17,585 bases of DNA. Origin: JAICTV01 sp035634055. GTDB taxonomy: Bacteria; Planctomycetota; Phycisphaerae; Tepidisphaerales; Tepidisphaeraceae. Every line of letters starts with the position of its first letter. Position 1 is the stretch's first letter. A program made the position numbers and the translations under genes. The notes under the pieces are model-generated. The model was not told the DNA's origin. It worked only from the letters and a program-made list of their open reading frames with translations, and searched no databases. The DNA lies in assembly GCA_035634055.1 (NCBI GenBank), contig DASQDR010000102.1, positions 1-17,585 of the forward strand, written 5' to 3'. Positions 1 through 5,362 of this stretch are shown here, in pieces.

Positions 1-389
1 GGCATGATGTCCGATCGGTTGAGCCGCCACCGCCCGCTCCGTTCCGCCCGCCCGACACGCTCGCTGGACGCCGCCGCTCGCCGCCCGCCGGGATCACAAC
101 AGACTTCGACGTGATTTCGCAACTACGATTTGCACCGACGCCACTATACCATATCCACCGAGCCCTGGACCGGACAATCCGCGGCGGAAAATGACAATGC
201 CGGTCGCCGCGAACGCGTAATGCTCGCGCCGGCCGCCCCTCGATTCCAAGTACCTTTTTCAGCGGCGACCCTCCCCCTGAGGGCCGCCGCTGTTTTGCTT
301 CACGGGATCCGGCGATCCGCTCAGCGTGCAGCTCCGCCACGCCCCCATTGCAAGGGCGTGGGTCGCGCTGCTCTGGGGCGGCCGCCGCG
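1..389. other. Left-edge region without a supported gene
   Basis: No reading frame here looks like a real protein: the open frames are short, arginine/proline-rich GC shadows with no ribosome-binding site. The only structure I can support is the terminator-like hairpin at 261-291. A gene or small RNA entering from the left on the plus strand and ending at that hairpin is possible but not visible. Confidence 0.5.
261..296 (+). terminator. Intrinsic terminator-like hairpin
   Basis: A 13-base left arm (261-273) and 13-base right arm (279-291) pair with a single A/C mismatch around a 5-base loop, and GTTTTG follows at 292-297. The T-run is on the plus-strand side, so it would end plus-strand transcription. 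It lies downstream of the minus-strand permease gene, but on that strand it is followed by A's, not T's, so it is a poor terminator for that operon. Confidence 0.5.
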
Positions 390-1193
390 CTAGCTCACGG
401 TCTCGGCGCTGTAGCGCGCGATCAGTCCGGTGCGCACGGCGCGGCGGTAGACGCGGGTGAAGAACCAGCATGCGAGCAGGATGTACCCCGCCGCCAGCAG
501 GGCGCCGCCGACGAGGTGCCGCGCCGGCACGCCACCGCCGGCGACGATCGAGCGGACGCCCTCGAACACGTACGCCGGCGGGAGCAGGTAGCTGATCCAC
601 TGCATCCACCGCGGCAGCGTCGCCAGCGGGTAGAAGACCCCGGCGAACGGCGAGAGCAGGGCGGGGATCGGCCAGACGAACCACTCGCTCGCCGGCCCGA
701 GCCGCAGCACCACCGCGCACCCGAAGATCCCCAGCGCGATGCCGAACAGGAACAGGATCAGCAGGAACGGTAGCGCCGCCGCGCCGTAGGCGAAGAACGA
801 CAAGCCGAAGACCGCCGTCGCCAGCACGAGCATCACCACCAGCCCGATCGCGCTGGTGATGACGCCGGTGAGCACCAGCCCGGTGAGGTACTCGGTGATC
901 GACAGCGGCGACGCGAAGAGGTTGAGGAAGTTGCGCGACCAGACGTCCTCGAAGAACGCCATCGTCACCCCGTGCATCACCCGCCCGAAGAATTCCCAGA
1001 GCAGCACCGCCCCGAGCAGCGCCGGCACGAAGTTGAACCCGGGCGACGCGACCGTGTTGAGGTAGCGCGTCATGAACCCCCACAACAGGATCTCGATCGC
1101 CACCCAAACGAACAGCGGCAACACCCGCGCGGGGCTGCCGCGGAGCAGGTAGTACTGGCGGAGGACGATGGCAGAGGTGCGATCGACGTTCAT
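390..1193 (-). CDS. ABC-2 type transporter permease
   Basis: A 267-residue integral membrane protein, the expected size for an ABC-2 permease (DrrB/NodJ-like). Hydrophobic segments are visible at about residues 24-45, 55-70, 104-130, 138-163, 172-192 and 228-246. Residues 189-216 (PLATLPRWMQW followed by a LLPPAYVFEGVRS stretch) match the characteristic C-terminal ABC-2 loop with its 'L-P-P...Y..EG.R' pattern. It would pair with the ATPase encoded just upstream (1312-2082) to form an exporter; the substrate cannot be told from sequence. The start at 1193 gives the normal N-terminus for the family, but no Shine-Dalgarno sequence precedes it: the upstream bases belong to the inverted repeat at 1203-1304. 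The family call is firm; the substrate is unknown. Confidence 0.9.
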   Translation of the reverse strand: MNVDRTSAIVLRQYYLLRGSPARVLPLFVWVAIEILLWGFMTRYLNTVASPGFNFVPALLGAVLLWEFFGRVMHGVTMAFFEDVWSRNFLNLFASPLSITEYLTGLVLTGVITSAIGLVVMLVLATAVFGLSFFAYGAAALPFLLILFLFGIALGIFGCAVVLRLGPASEWFVWPIPALLSPFAGVFYPLATLPRWMQWISYLLPPAYVFEGVRSIVAGGGVPARHLVGGALLAAGYILLACWFFTRVYRRAVRTGLIARYSAETVS

Positions 1194-1202
1194 GCGTGGT
1201 GC

Positions 1203-1304
1203 GTCAGTTGTCAGTTGTCGGTAGTCAGTAGTCAGTAGTCACTCGCGGGGCGCCCGCGACCCCGGCGGCGCCCCGCGAGTGACCAGTGACAGGTGACAAG
1301 TGAC
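1203..1304. repeat. Heptamer-armed inverted repeat, copy A
   Basis: It fills the gap between the ABC ATPase stop and the permease start. The left arm is a run of 7-mers (GTCAGTT, GTCGGTA, GTCAGTA), which in phase read AGTTGTC/AGTAGTC. The core is a perfect 17-bp inverted repeat (1238-1254 with 1267-1283, loop 1255-1266), and the right arm ends in GTGAC-containing 7-mers. The architecture matches the copies in the ribosomal protein cluster, but the 7-mer variant and the GC-rich core differ. Confidence 0.85.
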
Positions 1305-1311
1305 ATCTTCA

Positions 1312-2082
1312 TCAAACTTCTCCCAGCGCCAGCGGCTCGCGCGCCACGGTGATGAACAGGTCTTCCAGCGTCTCCTTCCCGTGCTCGGCCGGGAGGGTTT
1401 TGGGGTCGCCCTCGAGCAGGATCTTCCCGCGCGAGAGGAACAGGACGCGGTCGCAGACTTCCTGCACCTCGTACATGTTGTGCGACGTCCACAGCACGCC
1501 GGCCGACCCGGCCTCGCGGGCGGCGAAGTCGCGGATGCGCTGGCGGATGTCGCGCGCGGTCGCCGGGTCCAGCGACGCCGTCGGCTCGTCCAGCAGCAGC
1601 AGGTGCGGGCGGTTGAGCATCGCCTTGGCCAACGCCACGCGCGTCTGCTCGCCCGACGACAGCACGCCGGCCTTGGTGTTGCGGAACTTCTGCAAGTCGA
1701 ACTGATCGAGCAGCGCCTCGATCCGCGCGACCAGGTCCTTCACCGCGTAGATCATCCCGAACACGCGCAGGTTCTGGTAGACCGTCAGGTTCCCCGGCAG
1801 CGGCGCATAGACCGCCGCGAAGTTCGTGCACCCCAGGGCCCGCGTGCGCTGCGCGGCCAGGTCCGTCCCCTCGATGCGGATCGACCCGGACGTCGGCTCC
1901 AGCACGCCGAGGATCATGTTGATCGTCGTGGTCTTCCCCGCCCCGTTGGGCCCGAGCAACCCGACGATCTCGTTGCGAGCGACGTCGAACGAAACGCCGT
2001 CAACGGCGGTGGTTTCGCCGTAACGCTTCACGAGGTTCGAGACCGTGAGCACCTTCGCAGTGGGTGGCGGCGGGGCATCCAT
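1312..2082 (-). CDS. ABC transporter ATP-binding protein
   Basis: A 256-residue nucleotide-binding subunit that powers the permease encoded next to it. Walker A is GPNGAGKTT (residues 44-52), the signature is LSSGEQ (141-146), Walker B is LLLLDEP (161-167) and the H-loop histidine is H201 in WTSHN. The Q-loop is atypical: where a glutamine usually follows the first beta-sheet region, the stretch around residues 85-98 reads NFAAVYAPLPGN. I recall an ABC-2 ATPase subgroup with this pattern, but cannot check it. The open frame extends much further upstream, but that part is the shadow of the hydrolase gene. I chose the ATG at 2082 because the family fold begins at once (KVLTVSNLVKRYG). The permease follows 118 bases downstream, across repeat copy A. 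Confidence 0.92.
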   Translation of the reverse strand: MDAPPPPTAKVLTVSNLVKRYGETTAVDGVSFDVARNEIVGLLGPNGAGKTTTINMILGVLEPTSGSIRIEGTDLAAQRTRALGCTNFAAVYAPLPGNLTVYQNLRVFGMIYAVKDLVARIEALLDQFDLQKFRNTKAGVLSSGEQTRVALAKAMLNRPHLLLLDEPTASLDPATARDIRQRIRDFAAREAGSAGVLWTSHNMYEVQEVCDRVLFLSRGKILLEGDPKTLPAEHGKETLEDLFITVAREPLALGEV

Positions 2083-2192
2083 GGGCGGCGTGCCTTGTAG
2101 CCGGGAGACAAGCGGAACAGCAGCGGCCAAATTTAGCGCGCGGGAGGTATCGTGCGCCTCAGCAGCGACCGGCCGCGCGCAGCGATAGCCGG

Positions 2193-3008
2193 TCACGCCT
2201 CTTCGGGCGCCAGCTTCCACTTCGGGTTCTGCCCGAAGAAGCGGCACGGGTTGTTGTAGAAGATTTCCGTGGCCTCGCGCTCGCCGTGCCCGCGGCGGAG
2301 GTACTCCAGGCACGTGTCGGTCAGCATGCTCGGGCTGCTCTCGCCCCAGTCGGCGGCGGAGTTGACCATGATCATCCGCGGGCCGAACTGCTCGAGGATG
2401 TCGGCCCCGCGCTGCGGGGTCACCTTGCTCACCGGGTAGATCGTCAGCCCGGCCCAGAAGCCGTTGTCGCGCGCGACGCGGATCGTGTGCTCCTCGCAGT
2501 GGTCGATCAGCACGCGCTCGGGCCGGATGCGGCGGTCGTTGCGAAGGATGTCGTCGATGATGGACGTCCCTTTGTGCTTGTCGTGCAGGTGCGGCGTGTG
2601 AATCAGGATGAGCTGATCGTGCTCCGCCGCCAGGTCCACCTGCTCCTCGAAGATTTGAATTTCGTTCCGCGTGTTCTTGTTCAACCCGATTTCCCCGACG
2701 CCGAGCACGCGCGGGTGCGACAGCAGCGGCGGGATCAGCTTGATCACCTCGCGGGAGAGCTCGACGTTCTCCGCCTCCTTGGCGTTGATGCACAGCCAGG
2801 AGTAGTGGTCGATACCGTACCGTGCCGCCCGCAGCGGCTCGACGTCGGTCAGGTGGCGGAAGTAATCCCCGAAGCTGGAAGCGGTCGAGCGGTCGTACCC
2901 GGCCCAGAACGCGGGCTCCGACACCGCCACCACGCCCGCCCGGGCCATGTAGAGGTAGTCGTCGGTGGTGCGGCTGACGCAGTGAATGTGGGGGTCGATG
3001 TACTTCAT
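2193..3008 (-). CDS. TatD-like metal-dependent hydrolase, EboB type
   Basis: A 271-residue TIM-barrel amidohydrolase-superfamily protein. The metal-ligand motifs are in order: DPHIH at residues 5-9 (H7, H9), GEIGLN at 105-110 (E106), HTPH at 137-140, DHCEEH at 169-174 (H170) and NSAADWG at 216-222 (D220). The opening IDPHIH..SRTTDDY and the NSAADWG motif resemble, from memory, the EboB proteins of the ebo (scytonemin/edge-metabolite export-linked) clusters rather than DNase-type TatD; I have not verified this by alignment. The start codon overlaps the stop of the small upstream gene by 4 bases (ATGA), which indicates translational coupling. The substrate is unknown. No other ebo genes (eboA, eboC-F) are seen in the window. 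Confidence 0.8.
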   Translation of the reverse strand: MKYIDPHIHCVSRTTDDYLYMARAGVVAVSEPAFWAGYDRSTASSFGDYFRHLTDVEPLRAARYGIDHYSWLCINAKEAENVELSREVIKLIPPLLSHPRVLGVGEIGLNKNTRNEIQIFEEQVDLAAEHDQLILIHTPHLHDKHKGTSIIDDILRNDRRIRPERVLIDHCEEHTIRVARDNGFWAGLTIYPVSKVTPQRGADILEQFGPRMIMVNSAADWGESSPSMLTDTCLEYLRRGHGEREATEIFYNNPCRFFGQNPKWKLAPEEA

Positions 3009-3241
3009 TTGACCCGCGGCGGGGTGGTGTCGGAGAAGATCATCTGCACTTGCTCGGCGCGGTTGGGGCCGTCACCGAGCAGGACCTTCAGGGCGTCGCG
3101 AAGTTGTGCGAGGCGAGGGTCGGCCATCGCCGGGGCGGCGCCCCGAGCGCGCTGAACGCGATCGAGGTCGGCGGCGAGGGAGAGGCAGCGCCAGCGCATT
3201 TCCGGGAAGTGGTGCTCGAGCACTTGTTGTGCGTTTGGCAT
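3005..3241 (-). CDS. Small conserved-looking hypothetical protein
   Basis: A 78-residue, probably all-helical soluble protein with no signal peptide or membrane segment. Residues 1-33 form an amphipathic stretch rich in Leu, Arg and Glu; residues 41-55 (DPRLAQLRDALKVLL) form a second helix, followed by a polar tail. I do not recognise a family. It is probably real because its TGA overlaps the ATG of the EboB-like hydrolase by 4 bases and because its codon use matches its neighbours. It is likely cotranscribed with the hydrolase and may be its partner. No good ribosome-binding site precedes its ATG. Confidence 0.6.
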   Translation of the reverse strand: MPNAQQVLEHHFPEMRWRCLSLAADLDRVQRARGAAPAMADPRLAQLRDALKVLLGDGPNRAEQVQMIFSDTTPPRVK

Positions 3242-3347
3242 CGTGAAGCATCTTACGCGGGTCGAGGGCGCCGTGTTGAGTGAAACCCGGCTGTCTGCCG
3301 AGGCACTCTTACGTGAAGAGCGGATTCATCGGAAGGAGCAACGCATC

Positions 3348-4382
3348 ATGCGATGGGAACTTGAACGTCTGGAAGGTCGGCGGCTGCTGGCGGCGAACCT
3401 GTTCCCCTCCGGGCTGCGGTTCGAGTCGACCAAGACCGCCGAGCGGGGGCAGGGGATCCATGCTTTCGTGGAGTACTCGCAGTCTGGCGGCACCCTGCTG
3501 AAGAGCGGGCAGGTGAGCATGGAACTTCGGCTGGTCCCGCACCCGTTCACGCAGAAGGACCTCTCGACCCTGTCGTTCGACGACCCGAACGCGATCGTGC
3601 TGGGGACGGGGAAGAACGGCGGGTCCGTCCCGGACGCGAGCGGGCCGTATTCCACCCTCGCGGGCGGGACGATCCCCAGCGACGCGCCGTTCGGCACGTA
3701 CGCGATGATGTTCAAGCTTGACTCGGGCAACGCGATCGCCGAGAGCGACGAGGCCGACAACGTCGGCATCGTGTTCGGGCTGTTGCAGGTGCTGACGCAG
3801 GACGGGCGGATGCAGATCAGCGGGACGCCAGGGGCGGACTCGCTGTACATCGAGCGCAAGAAGGTGGGCAACGAGAACCGGGTGTACTTTGACCCGGCCA
3901 ACACCGGACCCTACTTCAACCTGGGCGCGGCGACGGGTTGGGACGTGAAAACGCTCGGCGGCGCCGACGTCGTGGTGGTCAACGGGCTGATGAACGGCCT
4001 GGTCATCGACCTCGGCGACGGCAGCGATCGCTTCAAGGGGTCGCAGGGGGACGAGACGGTCAGCGGCGGCGCGCAGCGTGACACGCTGTACGGGGACTTC
4101 GGGAACGACCGCCTGAGCGGGAACGGGGGGAACGACCTGCTGATCGGCCACTTCGGCTCGGACCGCCTGTACGGGTACGCGGGCAACGATTACCTCGACG
4201 GCGGGTCCAGCGGCGACCGACTGGAGGGCGGCGAGGGTGTCGACACACTGCTGGGCCAGGGCGGGAACGACCGGTTCTTCACGCGCGATCTGTCGGCTGA
4301 CCAGCTCTTCGGCGGGAGCGACACCGATACCGGTGACATCGACGCGTCGGACGTGCTGGCCAGCGTCGAGAAGGCGGCGTGA
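3348..4382 (+). CDS. Exported CARDB-like/RTX calcium-binding repeat protein
   Basis: A 344-residue protein. The ATG at 3348 is preceded by GGAAGGAG (3331-3338) at 9-base spacing, so this start is preferred over an in-frame ATG 105 bases upstream. It opens with ERLEGRRLLAANL (residues 6-18), a variant of the planctomycete LEPR-x-LL N-terminal motif thought to mark exported or surface proteins. Residues of about 20-145 look like a CARDB-type beta-sandwich ending in SDEADNVG. Residues of about 222-310 are a run of RTX nonapeptides (GGxGxDxLx: GNDRLSGNG, GNDLLIGHF, GNDYLDGGS, GGNDRFF), which normally bind Ca2+ as a parallel beta-roll. No catalytic domain is visible; an adhesive or structural surface role is inferred. 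It is divergent from the minus-strand block. Confidence 0.85.
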   Translation: MRWELERLEGRRLLAANLFPSGLRFESTKTAERGQGIHAFVEYSQSGGTLLKSGQVSMELRLVPHPFTQKDLSTLSFDDPNAIVLGTGKNGGSVPDASGPYSTLAGGTIPSDAPFGTYAMMFKLDSGNAIAESDEADNVGIVFGLLQVLTQDGRMQISGTPGADSLYIERKKVGNENRVYFDPANTGPYFNLGAATGWDVKTLGGADVVVVNGLMNGLVIDLGDGSDRFKGSQGDETVSGGAQRDTLYGDFGNDRLSGNGGNDLLIGHFGSDRLYGYAGNDYLDGGSSGDRLEGGEGVDTLLGQGGNDRFFTRDLSADQLFGGSDTDTGDIDASDVLASVEKAA

Positions 4383-4418
4383 TCGGCCGCGCGGAAATTT
4401 TTCTGCGCGCGGTCGATC
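4381..4418 (+). terminator. Hairpin after the RTX gene, possible terminator
   Basis: Arms 4381-4393 and 4406-4418 pair over 13 positions (one G·T) around a 12-base T-rich loop, starting inside the RTX stop codon. No T-tract follows, so it is not a textbook intrinsic terminator; it could act as a 3' mRNA stabiliser or as a Rho-assisted end. Confidence 0.4.
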
Positions 4419-4436
4419 CTTCGCCGGCGGTCGGCG

Positions 4437-4442
4437 TATTAT
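4437..4442 (+). promoter_or_regulatory. Possible -10 box for the candidate ncRNA
   Basis: TATTAT lies just upstream of the structured region. No convincing -35 hexamer is found 16-18 bases upstream, so this is a weak call. It would place the transcript start near 4449. Confidence 0.25.
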
Positions 4443-4668
4443 GGGGACGACCACCGTTCAGATGCGAATCTGGAAAGCGGTCGAGTTCCGGGAAAGGCGT
4501 TTCCCGGAGAAAGAGCCCGGCGGCGGGCAGTACGGGGTTTTACTAAGGCCGGTGTCCCGGTGTGCGATGTGAATCGCTCCCCAAACCGCGACCGACAGTC
4601 TCCCCGGAAAGGCCCCGCGACGGCTAGGCAAGGCCGTGGCACCCCGGTGGGGTGATCCACACCGAAAT

Positions 4669-4715
4669 GGAGGTGATCCGTGACCAATTCAGACTGTACG
4701 TGTGGGCTGCTGTAG
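4669..4715 (+). other. Extended Shine-Dalgarno plus 11-codon GTG frame inside the ncRNA
   Basis: GGAGGTGATCC (4669-4679) is an 11-nt perfect complement of the usual bacterial 16S 3' end (GGATCACCTCC). GTG follows at 4680 and opens a frame MTNSDCTCGLL with a stop at 4713-4715. An ATG at 4667 opens a different 26-codon frame. Either could be a tiny peptide, or the site may simply bind 30S subunits. This is not a confident gene. Confidence 0.25.
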
Positions 4716-4837
4716 GCAGCTACCGCCAGGTGCGATTCCTGCGGTAATCACGCGGCTGCCCGAGCAGCTCGTGCGGAGCGGATCACCCTTCCTCGCGAAG
4801 GTCCCGGCTCCACACAACAGCAGATAGCACACTGCAC

Positions 4838-4874
4838 CACCCGGTGGGATTCGTCCCACCGGGTGTTGTTTTTT
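4838..4874 (+). terminator. Strong intrinsic terminator with UUCG tetraloop
   Basis: A perfect 12-bp stem (4838-4849 with 4854-4865) is capped by TTCG and followed by TTGTTTTTTATT. It ends the candidate ncRNA on the plus strand and insulates fusA from upstream transcription. Confidence 0.9.
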
Positions 4875-4895
4875 ATTCGGGTGTTGTTTTTTATT
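4860..4895 (+). repeat. 18-bp tandem duplication of the terminator tail
   Basis: CGGGTGTTGTTTTTTATT occurs twice back to back (4860-4877 and 4878-4895), giving the terminator a second T-rich tail without a second left arm. Confidence 0.9.
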
Positions 4896-4940
4896 GCGCC
4901 GCCCGCGGCCTTGGCGGCGTTGCCCGGCAAAGCGAAACGA

Positions 4941-4965
4941 TCCCGGTCCGCGGCGCGGGCCGGGA
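4941..4965. other. GC-rich hairpin upstream of the fusA promoter
   Basis: Arms 4941-4951 and 4955-4965 pair over 11 positions (one G·T) around a 3-base loop. No T-run follows on either strand. Its function is unknown; it lies just upstream of the fusA promoter. Confidence 0.5.
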
Positions 4966-4984
4966 CAAGAACGGCTCCGGCGAC

Positions 4985-5012
4985 TTGACGGGGGTTCCCG
5001 GACGGTTAAATT
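4985..5012 (+). promoter_or_regulatory. Sigma70-like promoter for fusA
   Basis: TTGACG (4985-4990), a 16-base spacer and TAAATT (5007-5012). It is well placed after the upstream terminator and would give a leader of about 345 nt before the fusA ATG. Confidence 0.6.
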
Positions 5013-5017
5013 CCCCG

Positions 5018-5362
5018 CTTCCGCGCGTGGACATCGCAGGGGCTTGCGGCAAACATTGCACCGCAATCGCCCGTAGGAACGATATCCATGCGTATCGCAA
5101 GGAGTTTCGCGGTGAAGACCGAGCCGTTCTAGCCGGCTCATGCTGACCGAAGCACGCGGCGTGGTCAGTGTGAGCAGAGACCACGCCGGGCGCCCTTGGA
5201 AGGGCCCCCGGGGAGCTTCGGACCAGCGGCGCCCGACGCTCCCGCTCCCCCGCAAAAGGAAAGCCGGCTTCAGACCCTGGGCATCGTTGCCACTCCCGCC
5301 GCCGGCGCGCGTCGCACCGAGGCTCTCGAAGCGAGTTGGACCAGCAGAGAACGAGGAAGACC
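5018..5362 (+). promoter_or_regulatory. Long structured fusA leader
   Basis: It holds several hairpins: GAGCCG/CGGCTC (5121-5139), a perfect 9-bp stem GGCGTGGTC/GACCACGCC (5158-5166 with 5179-5187) and GCCCT/AGGGC near 5192-5205. It contains a possible 14-codon frame at 5088-5132. Long leaders on translation-factor genes often carry autoregulatory sites, but no known motif is recognised here. The ribosome-binding site GAGGAA is at 5353-5358. Confidence 0.45.
5088..5132 (+). CDS. Possible 14-residue leader peptide upstream of fusA
   Basis: ATG at 5088 with AGGAA (5075-5079) at 8-base spacing encodes MRIARSFAVKTEPF and stops at 5130-5132. Inside it, AAGGAG (5099-5104) precedes an in-frame GTG at 5112, giving a second possible start. 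The stop lies in the loop of the GAGCCG/CGGCTC hairpin, as in attenuator-type leaders. It is too short to judge by composition, so confidence is low. Confidence 0.25.
   Translation: MRIARSFAVKTEPF

Larger units (their letters stand above)
4449..4874 (+). ncRNA. Candidate structured non-coding RNA, family not recognised
   Basis: About 425 nt without a convincing protein frame, dense in local helices. These are CAGAT/ATCTG with a GCGA loop (4459-4472), a perfect 9-bp stem with a GGCG loop (4487-4508), GCGAT/ATCGC with a GTGA loop (4564-4577), GCTGC/GCAGC (4706-4720), an 8-bp stem with one bulge and a TGCGATT T-loop-like loop (4722-4745), and GCTGC/GCAGC with a CCGA loop (4755-4768). A 9-bp long-range helix, 4672-4680 with 4779-4787, closes the last three into a multibranch domain. 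It ends at a strong UUCG-loop terminator. I looked for and did not find the RNase P core (GAGGAAAGTCC), tmRNA ends, the SRP GGAAGCAGC motif or riboswitch cores. Start and end are inferred. Confidence 0.5.

Noticed and set aside
2083..2793. Upstream extension of the ABC ATPase frame
   Set aside because: It overlaps the hydrolase gene in another frame and encodes Arg/Ala/His-rich shadow sequence; the ATPase fold starts at 2082.
4700..4755. tRNA gene with a GTA-like anticodon loop and T-arm-like hairpin
   Set aside because: No acceptor stem or D-arm can be drawn, and the spacing is wrong for a tRNA.
4449..4874. RNase P RNA, tmRNA, SRP RNA, T-box or cobalamin riboswitch
   Set aside because: None of the invariant cores is present. 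GGTGCGATTCC in the T-loop hairpin is reminiscent of the cobalamin riboswitch and tRNA T-arms, but the rest of those folds is missing.
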